NCBI RefSeq assembly: GCF_002735905.1
Contig: NZ_PEBD01000010.1
Coordinates: 1,116,001-1,180,000, forward strand
Direction of reading: 5' to 3'
From: Williamsia muralis
GTDB lineage: Bacteria; Actinomycetota; Actinomycetes; Mycobacteriales; Mycobacteriaceae
DNA: 64,000 nucleotides
Part shown: piece after piece, positions 42,084 to 50,768 of the stretch
Layout: each line of letters begins with the position of its first letter
How positions within the stretch are numbered: position 1 is the first letter of the stretch
Position numbers and translations under genes: made by a program
The notes under the pieces: model-generated
Seen by the model: the letters and a program-made list of their open reading frames with translations, nothing else
Database searches by the model: none
Told to the model about the DNA's origin: nothing

Positions 42084-43098
42084 TGCCGACCTCCTCGGTG
42101 AAATGGCATGCCGCGGAACGGCCGGTGGCGATTGACTTCAGTGCAGGTCGGGAGGTGGCGCAGAGGTCTTGTGCCAGTGGGCATCGGGCCTGGTACACGC
42201 ACCCGGTCGGGATCGAGTGCAGGTCCGGGGGAGTCCCACCGATGGACTTGAGATCCTCGCCCCGTTTGGCGTTCACGGGCACCGAGTCGAGTAGCCCCTT
42301 GGTGTAGGGGTGTCTCGGACGGGAGAACACCTCGGCGACCGGCCCGGTCTCGACGACGTTGCCGGCGTACATGATCGCCACCCGATCGGCTTGCTCGGCC
42401 ACCAGTGCCAGGTCATGGGTGATCAAGATGACCGCCATGTCGAACTCGGCGCGCAGATTCTGCAACAGGGACATGATCTGTGCCTGCACGGTGACATCGA
42501 GCGCGGTGGTCGGTTCGTCGGCGAGAAGGACCTTGGGGCTCAGGGCCACCGCCATCGCGATCAACAGTCGTTGGCGCATACCACCCGAGAACTGATGGGG
42601 GTAGGAGTCGATACGGGACTCGGGCTCGGGGATGCCGACGTGCTCCATCAGCCGGATGGCCTCGCGTTTGGCGGCCCGCGCAGACATCCCGCGATGGATA
42701 CGGAACGGCTCGGCGAGCTGGGTACCGACCGTGTACACCGGGTTGAGCGCGGTCAGCGCGTCCTGGAAGACGATCGCCAGCTCGGTTCCGGCGACCTGCC
42801 GGCGCTTGCGTTTGCTCGCCGTCGTCAGGTTGGTGTCCCCGAGCATCACCGTGCCGTCGGTGACATCGGCGATCGGGTCCAAGAGCCCGACCAGGGCTTG
42901 GGCGGTCATGGACTTGCCACATCCGGACTCGCCCAACAGGGCCAGCGTTTCGCCGCGGCGCGCGACAAACGAGACGTGGTCGACGGCCCGCACCACCCCG
43001 GTGGGCGTGCGCAGGTCGACGGTGAGGTCGGTGACGTCCAGGGCGATCCGCTCGTCGGCGGTGGCCGCGCCGGGGCCGGCGATGGCTGGTGCACTCAT
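42076..43098 (-). CDS. Dpp/Opp-type ABC transporter ATPase (DppD-like)
   Basis: 340 aa. Walker A GESGCGKSM, Q loop FQDALTALNPVYTVG, signature FSGGMRQRLLIAMAVAL, Walker B VLLADEPTTALDVTVQ, H loop ITHDLALV. The C-terminal extension ends with HPYTKGLLDSVP and TGCVYQARCPLAQDLC, matching the Cys-rich tail of the family. ATG 43098 overlaps the permease stop by 4 nt. Together with the DppF-like subunit it forms the heteromeric motor of the transporter. Confidence 0.92.
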   Translation of the reverse strand: MSAPAIAGPGAATADERIALDVTDLTVDLRTPTGVVRAVDHVSFVARRGETLALLGESGCGKSMTAQALVGLLDPIADVTDGTVMLGDTNLTTASKRKRRQVAGTELAIVFQDALTALNPVYTVGTQLAEPFRIHRGMSARAAKREAIRLMEHVGIPEPESRIDSYPHQFSGGMRQRLLIAMAVALSPKVLLADEPTTALDVTVQAQIMSLLQNLRAEFDMAVILITHDLALVAEQADRVAIMYAGNVVETGPVAEVFSRPRHPYTKGLLDSVPVNAKRGEDLKSIGGTPPDLHSIPTGCVYQARCPLAQDLCATSRPALKSIATGRSAACHFTEEVGNV

Positions 43099-44111
43099 GC
43101 GACTGCCTTTCGTGAGGAGAACAGACGGCGGCGGGCACGCGGCACGGTGAGGCGCCAGCGCTGGCCGGGATCGGTGGCGATCCGGGCCCACGCCGCGAGG
43201 ATCGTGGCGGACACCGTGGTCACCACGATGGCCAGACCTGGGAAGAACGACAGCCACCATGCGGTCTGCAGATAGGTGCGTCCCTGCGACACCATCAGGC
43301 CCCAGCTGATGTCCGGGGGCTGGATACCGATGCCCAGGAAGCTCAGCGAGGATTCGGCCAGCATGACAAAACAGAAGTCGAGGGTGGCGACGGTGAGCAA
43401 GGTGGGCAGCAGGATCGGCAGGACATGCGAGCGGATGATCGACCCACTGCTGGCGCCGAAGGTGCGGGCCGCATCGACGAATATCCTGCTCTGCAGTTCG
43501 GCCGACTCGGCCCGTGCGGTACGCAGGTAGATGGGGATTCGCGTGAACGCCAGTACCAAAACGATATTGGCCGCACTCGGCGAGAACACGTAGAGCACCA
43601 CGACTGCCAGCAGCAGGGAGGGAAAACTCATGATCACGTCGGCGACCCGCATCGCCGTCGTCTCGCGCCAGCCGCGGTGGTAACCGGCCCACATGCCGAT
43701 CACCGAACCGATGACGCAGGAGATCACCACGGCGGGCAGGGCCACCATCATCGTGGTCTGACAGGCGACGATCAGGCGGGCCAGCATGCTGCGACCGAGC
43801 GGGTCGGTGCCGAGCACGTTCATCCAGCCGGTGTCGAGGTTGAACGGGGCCAGATTCGACTGGTCCAGGTTCTGATCGGTGGCGGCGCTACCCACCAGCC
43901 ACGGTCCGAAGCAGGCGACGAGGAGCACAAAGGCGAGGATGCCTGCGGCGACGGTGGCCATCGGATCCCGCAACAGCAGTCGCCAGAGGGGCATCCTGCT
44001 GGACGGAACCTTGCCTGCGGCAACGGAATCGCCGGTGATGTCTGTAGGCGCGACCAGTGAACCGGTGGGATCGGTGACTGTGGACTCGGACGGTCCGGTG
44101 ACAATCGACAT
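43095..44111 (-). CDS. Dpp/Opp-type ABC transporter permease (DppC-like)
   Basis: 338 aa. A polar N-terminal head of ~40 residues is followed by one membrane segment, the periplasmic GTDPLGRSMLARLI motif of DppC/OppC proteins, and five more segments. The EAA loop is around VDAARTFGASSGSIIRSHVLP. LAESSLSFLGIGIQPPDISWG is the second family signature. It pairs with the DppB-like permease, whose gene ends 9 nt upstream. Confidence 0.92.
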   Translation of the reverse strand: MSIVTGPSESTVTDPTGSLVAPTDITGDSVAAGKVPSSRMPLWRLLLRDPMATVAAGILAFVLLVACFGPWLVGSAATDQNLDQSNLAPFNLDTGWMNVLGTDPLGRSMLARLIVACQTTMMVALPAVVISCVIGSVIGMWAGYHRGWRETTAMRVADVIMSFPSLLLAVVVLYVFSPSAANIVLVLAFTRIPIYLRTARAESAELQSRIFVDAARTFGASSGSIIRSHVLPILLPTLLTVATLDFCFVMLAESSLSFLGIGIQPPDISWGLMVSQGRTYLQTAWWLSFFPGLAIVVTTVSATILAAWARIATDPGQRWRLTVPRARRRLFSSRKAVA

Positions 44112-44120
44112 GACGTTCTC

Positions 44121-45047
44121 CTAGACCTTGACCTTTTCGCGGACCCGCGCGTCCAGTAGCGCGTAACCGGCGTCGATGACGACGTTGAGGATGAAAATGC
44201 TGACAGCGGTGAGCAATACGGCGGCCTGCAGCACTGCGAAGTCGCGTTGGAGGATCGAATCGATCATCAGTTTGCCGATGCCGGGCCAACCGAAGATGGC
44301 CTCCACCACCACTGCACCGTTGACCAGCGCGACGGCGAGGTCGCCGGCGACGGTCAACGCCGGTGCGGCCGCGTTTCGCAGCGCATGATGGGTGACGACG
44401 CGCATGTCGCCGGCCCCTTTGCTGCGGGCAAGTCGCACATACGGCGCAGAGAGCGCCTGCACCATCGCGCCCCGGACCACCTGCGTCAGGACTCCCAGCG
44501 GCCTGATCAGCAGCGTGGCGATCGGCAGGATCCAGGACAGGCTGCTGCCCGTTCCGGAGGTGGGCAGCCACCCGAGGACCACCGCGAAGATCCAGATGCC
44601 TGTGATGGCGAACCAGAAGTCGGGAACGCTCGCCGCGGTCATCGACAGCAGCGACGAGAAGCGGTCGGCAAGTGAGTTGGGCCGGAAAGCAGCCCAGCAA
44701 CCCAGTATCACCGCGCCGACGATGGCCAGAAGCATGGTGAAGAACGCCAGCTGCAACGTCGCGGGGAACGCCCGTAGGGCCATCTCGGCTGCTGACTCGC
44801 CGGTGCGGAGGGACTCTCCGAAGTCCAGGTGGACCACTCCGCCCAGGTAGTCGAGCATCTGGTTCCAGACGGGCTTGTCGAGACCGTTCTCGGCCGCGAA
44901 CTCGGCACGCTGATCCGGGGTCGCAGACACCGGTAGGTAGAGGTTGGTGGGATCACCGGTGAGTCGGGCGAGCAGGAAGACACCGAAGAGCACGACCAAC
45001 AGGGGGATGAGGCTGGTGTACATGCGGCGTCGCAGGAAGGCGAACAT
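44121..45047 (-). CDS. Dpp/Opp-type ABC transporter permease (DppB-like)
   Basis: 308 aa with six membrane segments. The N-terminal RRRMYTSLIPLLVVLFGVFLL and the following large loop containing HLDFGESLRTGE are typical of DppB/OppB. The coupling (EAA) region reads VRLARSKGAGDMRVVTHHALRN in part, and VVEAIFGWPGIGKLMIDSI is the late family motif. ATG 45047 is 70 nt downstream of the binding-protein gene, so it is read in the same operon. Confidence 0.92.
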   Translation of the reverse strand: MFAFLRRRMYTSLIPLLVVLFGVFLLARLTGDPTNLYLPVSATPDQRAEFAAENGLDKPVWNQMLDYLGGVVHLDFGESLRTGESAAEMALRAFPATLQLAFFTMLLAIVGAVILGCWAAFRPNSLADRFSSLLSMTAASVPDFWFAITGIWIFAVVLGWLPTSGTGSSLSWILPIATLLIRPLGVLTQVVRGAMVQALSAPYVRLARSKGAGDMRVVTHHALRNAAAPALTVAGDLAVALVNGAVVVEAIFGWPGIGKLMIDSILQRDFAVLQAAVLLTAVSIFILNVVIDAGYALLDARVREKVKV

Positions 45048-45117
45048 CTCTCACCGCTTTCTCGAGGACATGGGGCTGGTCATGACAGGTTCCTTCAGAT
45101 GGTGTGGAAAGCGGGGA

Positions 45118-46695
45118 TCAGTCGTTGCCGGAGGAGGTGGCATGGGTCATCTCGGCCAGTCGCATCTCGTCACCGGTTGCCGAATTCGGTTGGTAGGCGA
45201 CCGACGGCGCCTTGGCCAGTACCGCGTTCATGTGAGCGAGGTAGGCGTACTGACGGATCTTGCTCGGTTCGTCGGCGAGGACCGCGGCGAACGCCCCCTG
45301 GCGGGCATCGCCGGTCTGGTTCTGGGCTGTCTCTATCTCGGCGTCGAACTCGGGCGTGCCGTAGGTGCTCTGGTAGCCATCGCTCAGCAGGTATTGCTCG
45401 GCGGTGAACTGGGCATCACCGGCCTGGTTGCCGTGCTGGATCATCAGCAGGATCGGTCCCTCGTCGGGGAAGGGTCGGATCTGATAGAGCATCTGGCCCG
45501 ACGTGTCCATCATCTCGATCTTGACGTTGAGACCGATCTGGTCGAGTGAGTTCTGGATGACCTCGATGGTCTCGTTGACCTTCGGGTACATCCCTGTGCG
45601 CCCGATGAGCTTGATCTGCTTGTCGACCGGCACCCCGTCTGCTTTGGCCTCGGCCACAAGCTCTTTCGCGCGGTCGAGGTCGTAGGGGGTGGCAGAGATC
45701 GTGTCGTTGAACCCGATGATGCTCGGGCCGACGAGCTGTGCGGCCGGATCCCCGAGGCCGCGGAAGAGGGCCTTGATGATCCCGTCGCGATTGATCGACA
45801 GGTCGATGGCCTCGCGAACCCGGTAGTCGTCGAGCGGTGGTTCATCCGCCTGCATCCGCAGCGCGGTGGTCTCGTTGTTCGGGTACGAGACACCCAGGTC
45901 CCCGGCGCCGTCTTCCGGGCCCAGGTAGGTGGCTATCTCCGCCTCGTCGTTGGTCACCATGGCTGCGCGCACGCTGCCCTCGGTACGCCACTGGTACACC
46001 GCACGGCTGTACTCCGGGGTGGGGCCGGCGTACTCGGGATTGAGCGCGAGAGCCAGCTTTTGGCCCGGATCCCAGTAGTCGACCCGGTAGGGACCGGTGC
46101 CGATCGGGATACGCACCTTGTCCGCGGTGTCGGTACTGGTCGGGACCATCTCGATGAACGAGAGACGCAGCGGCAGAATCGGATCCGGAGTGGGGGTGGT
46201 CACTGTCACCGTCGCCGGATCGGTGGCTTCGACGACCAGTTCGTCGTCACCGAACACGTAACCGTCCACCTCGCAGCCGATCGTGGAGTTGATCGTGCGG
46301 TTGATGGAGAAGGCGGCGGCTTCTGCATCGAAGGGCGTGCCGTCGCTGAATCTGACGCCCTGGTGGATGCGGAACGTCCAGGTGTTGGGAGAGGTCTGCT
46401 CCCATGAGTCGGCCAGCTTCGGCTCGAGGTCACCGGTATCGGGATTGCGTTCGATGAGCGGCTCGGTGATGTTGGACCGGACCACGGGACCCGTGGCCGT
46501 CAGCGAGGCGTCGCAAGGCTCGAGCGTCGGAGGCTCCTGCGGGAGCACGATGCGCAGGGTGTTCGGGTCGGCAGCGTCGGTCTGTGTCGAGTTGGCGACC
46601 GAACAACCGGTGGCCAGAGCGGCCACGGCGGCCATGGCGACGACCGCCCGTACGGAATGGCGTCGGGATGCCGGCTGCGGGGCTGCGGCGTGCAT
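45118..46695 (-). CDS. Extracellular solute-binding lipoprotein, family 5 (Dpp/Opp type)
   Basis: 525 aa. Signal peptide with lipobox ALATGC (Cys about residue 31). The SBP_bac_5 fold is evident from NITEPLIERNPDTGDLEPKL, TFRIHQGVRFSDGTPFDAE, and LDDYRVREAIDLSINRD followed by IIKALF. These proteins capture peptides, nickel, sugars or other ligands and deliver them to the membrane ABC complex. GGAGG lies 5 nt before ATG 46695. It is the first gene of an eight-gene operon that also encodes a glucarate-dehydratase-like enzyme, so the ligand is probably an aldaric acid or a derivative. Confidence 0.92.
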   Translation of the reverse strand: MHAAAPQPASRRHSVRAVVAMAAVAALATGCSVANSTQTDAADPNTLRIVLPQEPPTLEPCDASLTATGPVVRSNITEPLIERNPDTGDLEPKLADSWEQTSPNTWTFRIHQGVRFSDGTPFDAEAAAFSINRTINSTIGCEVDGYVFGDDELVVEATDPATVTVTTPTPDPILPLRLSFIEMVPTSTDTADKVRIPIGTGPYRVDYWDPGQKLALALNPEYAGPTPEYSRAVYQWRTEGSVRAAMVTNDEAEIATYLGPEDGAGDLGVSYPNNETTALRMQADEPPLDDYRVREAIDLSINRDGIIKALFRGLGDPAAQLVGPSIIGFNDTISATPYDLDRAKELVAEAKADGVPVDKQIKLIGRTGMYPKVNETIEVIQNSLDQIGLNVKIEMMDTSGQMLYQIRPFPDEGPILLMIQHGNQAGDAQFTAEQYLLSDGYQSTYGTPEFDAEIETAQNQTGDARQGAFAAVLADEPSKIRQYAYLAHMNAVLAKAPSVAYQPNSATGDEMRLAEMTHATSSGND

Positions 46696-47058
46696 GGGTC
46701 CTCCGTTGATGATGGTGAATCGCGTCGATCGAGACGCTGGCCGTTTGTGACGGTAGCCACAACGTAGAAGTGCCCCGAGGAGGCGTCAACAGGCCAAAAC
46801 GCCTGCAAACCGCCATTTCTGTCGGTGATGGGCGTCACTGGCTGTCTCATCTGGTGACACGACTCACCTGCAATATAGCCTCTGACCTGGCGCATTACGG
46901 ATTGCTTGTCGCCGAGTCCGCTCGGTGACCAAGCCAGTGATGCCGTTTGGGTATCAGTCCATGTTATTTACGAGTTGGACAGGTATTCCTGAGGCGGCTT
47001 ACCGTACGGGCAACTCGATGAAGACCGCGATGGTCTTTCCCTGTCGTCAGGAGGCACG
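46696..47058. promoter_or_regulatory. Divergent promoter region of the sugar-acid transport operon
   Basis: 363 bp between the solute-binding protein gene (minus) and a 2-hydroxyacid dehydrogenase gene (plus), with no credible gene inside. It contains GTCCA (46957-46961) and TGGAC (46976-46980), inverted and 14 nt apart. A similar GTCCA/TGGAC pair lies in the promoter of the second catabolic operon at 53488-53506. The LysR regulator at 48519 is the nearest candidate to bind both. An AGGAGG box lies just before the rightward ATG. Confidence 0.5.
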
Positions 47059-48105
47059 ATGGCCGATGTCGCACCAGTCGCGGCACGACCGGCGAAAAGC
47101 GCTACACCACAGCAGTATCGCGACTCGGAGGACCAAGCGGGACGGGTGCTGCAGGTCGGCCCGCTCAAGCCGTCACTCGCTGAGTCCCTGGCAGCCGGCT
47201 ACGGAGCGTTGTTGCTTCCGGACGACAGTTCCAGAGAAGGCTTCCTCGCCACTCGGGGCGACGCCGTCGCCGCCGTCGTCACCTCTGGCCGCACGGGCGT
47301 CGACGCGGCACTGATGGCGCAGTTGCCGAACCTCGGCGCGATCATCCACTTCGGCGTCGGATACGACACCACCGACGTCGAGGTCGCTCGGCAGCGGGGC
47401 GTGGGGGTGAGCAACACTCCGGACGTCCTCACCGATTGCGTTGCGGACACTGCGGTGGGACTGCTCATCGACACGCTGCGCGGTTTCTCTGCTGCGGACC
47501 GGTACGTGCGTGCCGGCCGGTGGGAGGACGAGGGCAACTTCCGCCTGACGCGCAAGGTGACGGGCGCCCGCATCGGAATCATCGGACTCGGCCGCATCGG
47601 TTCGGCAATTGCTCAGCGCCTCAGCGGTTTTGGGTGCAGCATTGCCTACCACAACCGCCGCGAAATACTCGGCTCGCCGTATCGGTACTCAACGTCGCCG
47701 GCCGAACTGGCGGCGACGGTGGACGTACTCGTCGTGGCGGCCTCAGGTGGTGAACACACCCGGCAGCTCGTCGATCGTGATGTCCTCGAGGCGCTGGGGC
47801 CCAACGGATTTCTGGTGAACGTGGCGCGGGGCAGCGTGGTCGACGAAGAAGCGCTGGTCGACCTGCTCACGTCGGGTGGTCTGGCCGGCGCGGGTCTCGA
47901 CGTGTTCGCCGACGAGCCGCATGTCCCGGCAGCGCTCGTCGGCCTCGACAACGTGGTGCTGCTGCCCCATGTCGCCAGTGGCACCACCGAGACCCGCGCC
48001 GCGATGGAAGCCCTGACGCTGGCCAACCTCGACGAGTATCTCGGCCGGGGCACGCTGAGGACGGCCGTCCTGCAACCTGAACCGAAAGGAAGGCCGCGCC
48101 CATGA
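47059..48105 (+). CDS. D-isomer-specific 2-hydroxyacid dehydrogenase (second of two)
   Basis: 348 aa. Rossmann motif IGLGRIGSAIAQR, Arg in VNVARGSVVDEEAL, Glu in DVFADEPHVP, His in LLPHVASGTTETR: all catalytic residues of the glyoxylate/hydroxypyruvate reductase type are present. FGVGYDTTDVEVARQRGVGVSNTPDVLTD is represented by GVGYDTTDVEVARQRGVGVS, the substrate-domain signature. It is more canonical than the copy at 37927. AGGAGG is 5 nt before the ATG. It overlaps the UspA gene by 4 nt and is divergent from the transport operon. Confidence 0.9.
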   Translation: MADVAPVAARPAKSATPQQYRDSEDQAGRVLQVGPLKPSLAESLAAGYGALLLPDDSSREGFLATRGDAVAAVVTSGRTGVDAALMAQLPNLGAIIHFGVGYDTTDVEVARQRGVGVSNTPDVLTDCVADTAVGLLIDTLRGFSAADRYVRAGRWEDEGNFRLTRKVTGARIGIIGLGRIGSAIAQRLSGFGCSIAYHNRREILGSPYRYSTSPAELAATVDVLVVAASGGEHTRQLVDRDVLEALGPNGFLVNVARGSVVDEEALVDLLTSGGLAGAGLDVFADEPHVPAALVGLDNVVLLPHVASGTTETRAAMEALTLANLDEYLGRGTLRTAVLQPEPKGRPRP

Positions 48106-48497
48106 GCGTTGTGCTGAGCTATGTTCCCTCTACAGAGGGGCGCGGTGCGTTGTCGTTCGGTTTCGCCGAGGCCCGCATGCGCGGAACAGATCTGATGGTC
48201 ATCGCCGAGGACGACAGCGGATCGTCTCCGGAGTTCGAGTCGGATCTCGACGCTGCACGCCAGGCCGCCGGGGCCGCCGATGTAACTGTTGCGATCGAGC
48301 CGAACGACCCGGCTCTCTCGCACGCCGACAATCTCATCGACGCGTCGTATCGCGACGATGTCGAGCTCATCGTGATCGGTATCCGTCGTCGTTCGCCGGT
48401 TGGCAAATTGCTGACCGGCAGCGCCATGCAACGGGTTCTGCTCGACGCGCAGTGCCCCGTCGCCGCAGTCAAACCCCCGGTACGCTCTGCCGTGTGA
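48102..48497 (+). CDS. Universal stress protein (UspA) family
   Basis: 131 aa. Usp fold: beta-strand VVLSYVPS at the start, a central DVELIVIGIRRRSPVGKLLTGSAM with the G-x-x-x-G-S/A ATP-binding pattern, and a final strand QCPVAAVKPP. It is close to the minimal ATP-binding Usp length. It is translationally coupled to a hydroxyacid dehydrogenase (ATGA overlap), an uncommon pairing that suggests a local role such as metabolic stress sensing. Convergent with the LysR gene. Confidence 0.85.
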   Translation: MSVVLSYVPSTEGRGALSFGFAEARMRGTDLMVIAEDDSGSSPEFESDLDAARQAAGAADVTVAIEPNDPALSHADNLIDASYRDDVELIVIGIRRRSPVGKLLTGSAMQRVLLDAQCPVAAVKPPVRSAV

Positions 48498-48518
48498 CGA
48501 CTGCTTCACGGTTCGAGA

Positions 48519-49412
48519 TCAAATCCATTCGCGTTGCGGTAGAACGACTTCCATGATCCGCGCCAATGCCGGATTCGGATTGTCCGGGCGCCAAGCAGCA
48601 TTCATCTGAACCGGGCGGTCTCGAACAGCTGTCACCTCTTTGAAGACGACGCCCTCAGGGTGCATGGTGGCGGCAGATTCGGGCACCAGCGCCATTCCGA
48701 GACCGGATCTGACCAGCACCAGCATGGTGTGCACCTGGGTGACGTACTGGACGTAACGTGGTGTCGCGCCGACGATGGTGAACGTGCTGATCAGCAACTC
48801 GTGGAAATAGCGGGCGTCGACGGGGGAGTACATCACCACGGGACGGTTGTCGAAGTCCTCGATGGTGAGGTGCTCGGCATCGATGAGATCGTGATCCGCA
48901 GGTAAGGCGGCGATCAGCCGCTCGTGATGGATCGGCCGGCTGCTGATACCCGGACGGGTCATGATAGGGCGCACGAGCCCCAGGTCGAGCTCTCCACCGG
49001 ATAGCGACTCGATCTGGGCAGAAGAGACCATCTCGCGCAGAACGAGTTTGACGTCGGGCAGTACCTCACGGGCGGTGGCCAGCAGCCGAGGCAGTACTGC
49101 GTGAGCAGATGCGCCCGTGAAGCCGATGATGACGGTGCCGAGATCGCCGGCAGGCACCCGGCGCACGGTCAGTACGGCGCTCTCGGACAGCCGCACGATG
49201 CGTCGGGCGTCGGGCAGGAAGGCCGAGCCGGCGGCGGTCAGCGTGACCGAACGACTGGTCCGGTCGACGAGTTGCACCCCGAGTTCGTTCTCCAGTTGCT
49301 GAATCTGCCTGCTCAGTGGCGGCTGCGTCATGTGAAGACGTTCGGCGGCTCGGCCGAAATGGAGTTCTTCGGCGACAGCGATGAAGCAGGTGAGGCGAGC
49401 CAGCGAGAACAT
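48519..49412 (-). CDS. LysR-family transcriptional regulator
   Basis: 297 aa. The N-terminal winged helix reads RLTCFIAVAEELHFGRAAERL then MTQPPLSRQIQQLENELGVQ. The effector domain spans ~90-290 with GFTGASAHAVLPRLL and VRSGLGMALVPES. ATG 49412 fits the family start (MFSLARLTCF); GGGAG lies 8 nt upstream. It is the last gene of the aldarate operon, so it probably senses an intermediate and controls that operon and perhaps the divergent promoter at 46.7-47.0 kb. Confidence 0.92.
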   Translation of the reverse strand: MFSLARLTCFIAVAEELHFGRAAERLHMTQPPLSRQIQQLENELGVQLVDRTSRSVTLTAAGSAFLPDARRIVRLSESAVLTVRRVPAGDLGTVIIGFTGASAHAVLPRLLATAREVLPDVKLVLREMVSSAQIESLSGGELDLGLVRPIMTRPGISSRPIHHERLIAALPADHDLIDAEHLTIEDFDNRPVVMYSPVDARYFHELLISTFTIVGATPRYVQYVTQVHTMLVLVRSGLGMALVPESAATMHPEGVVFKEVTAVRDRPVQMNAAWRPDNPNPALARIMEVVLPQREWI

Positions 49413-49496
49413 TGATCCACTCCCGGTATCGGAATCGGGCGCGTAAGCGGCCCAGTGAATCAATGTACGCGCCGGCTCAGCGCCAGACGAGCGGGT

Positions 49497-50768
49497 TCAC
49501 CAGCGCGGGCAGGTGTTCTCGAACGACGGGTCGATGGTTTTCATGTATCCGGTGTCGTCCCGATCGCGGATGCCGCAGTCGAGATATTGCTGGTGCAGGG
49601 CCGCGAGGGCATCTTCGTCGATCTCGACCCCCAGTCCCGGCCCCGCCGGAACCGGCACTGCGCCGTCGACGATGGACAACGCTCCCGCTTGTACGACGTC
49701 CTCGGTCTTCCACGGCCAATGAGTGTCACAGGCGTAGGACAGATTGGGCGTCGCGGCGGCCAGGTGGACCATGGCGGCGAGGCTGATTCCCAGATGCGAG
49801 TTGGAATGCATGGAAAGGCCCAGACCGAAGGTCTCACAGATCCCGGCGAGCAACCGCGACCGTTGCAGACCACCCCAATAGTGGTGGTCGGAGAGAACCA
49901 CGGACACCGAGTTCTGCCGGACCGACGGTTCGAGCTGGTCGAAGGCGACTACGCACATGTTGGTGGCCAGAGGCATTTTCGCTTCCGCCGCCACGTCGGC
50001 CATGCCCCGGAGGCCCGGTGTCGGGTCTTCGAGGTATTCGACGACGCCGGCGAGTTCGGATGCCACCTCGATCGAGGTCTCGACCGTCCACGCCGCGTTG
50101 GGGTCCAGCCTCAGCGGCAGGTCGGGAAATGCCGACCGCAGGGCCTTCATGGCCGCGATCTCCTGCTCGGGAGGAAACACGCCGCCCTTGAGCTTGATCG
50201 CCTTGAATCCGTACGTGCCGATCATCCGCTGCGCCTGCCGGACGAGACCCTCCGGGTCGAGCGCCGCGCCCCACTCGTCTGGGTCGGTTCCGGGATGGCC
50301 GGCCCACTTGTAGAACAGGTACGCACTGAACGGCACCTCGGTGCGCACGGCGCCGCCGAGGAGATCCGATACCGGCCGGCCCAGGGCCTTGCCCTGGATG
50401 TCGAGGCACGCGACCTCGAAGGGTGACAGCACCCGGTCGGTGGTGCTGGCGGTGGTGATCATGCCGGCCACACCGTCACCGCCGCTGACCGACAGCGTGC
50501 CGAGGGTGGCATCGATGGTCGTTCGCAGCGCGTTGAGCGCGAACACATCGTGTCCGGTGATCGCCTTCGCGGACGCCTCGAGCCGAGCCAGATGTGCGGT
50601 GTCGGCGTAGGTTTCACCCAGTCCGACGAATCCGGCGTCGGTGTCGAGCTGGATGATCGCCCGCAGTGCGTAGGGCTGGTGGACGCCGACGGTGTTGAGC
50701 AGCGGCGGATCGGCGAAAGCGACCGGGGTGATGCGGGCGCCGGTGATCCGGATCGGTCCGGTGGGCAT
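49497..50768 (-). CDS. gudD: Glucarate-dehydratase-like enolase superfamily enzyme (second of two)
   Basis: 423 aa. Base pair in IKLKGG (K192, K194). Metal ligands D222 (LDPNAAW), E247 (YLEDPTP) and N270 (LATNMCV). Dyad D294 (LSDHHYW) and H321 (MHSNSHLG). It should dehydrate glucarate or a related aldarate to a 4-deoxy-5-keto product, which the adjacent KdgD would use. The start overlaps the kdgD stop by 1 nt (TGATG). It is clearly different from the copy at 38919, with only motif-level similarity visible by eye. Confidence 0.88.
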   Translation of the reverse strand: MPTGPIRITGARITPVAFADPPLLNTVGVHQPYALRAIIQLDTDAGFVGLGETYADTAHLARLEASAKAITGHDVFALNALRTTIDATLGTLSVSGGDGVAGMITTASTTDRVLSPFEVACLDIQGKALGRPVSDLLGGAVRTEVPFSAYLFYKWAGHPGTDPDEWGAALDPEGLVRQAQRMIGTYGFKAIKLKGGVFPPEQEIAAMKALRSAFPDLPLRLDPNAAWTVETSIEVASELAGVVEYLEDPTPGLRGMADVAAEAKMPLATNMCVVAFDQLEPSVRQNSVSVVLSDHHYWGGLQRSRLLAGICETFGLGLSMHSNSHLGISLAAMVHLAAATPNLSYACDTHWPWKTEDVVQAGALSIVDGAVPVPAGPGLGVEIDEDALAALHQQYLDCGIRDRDDTGYMKTIDPSFENTCPRW

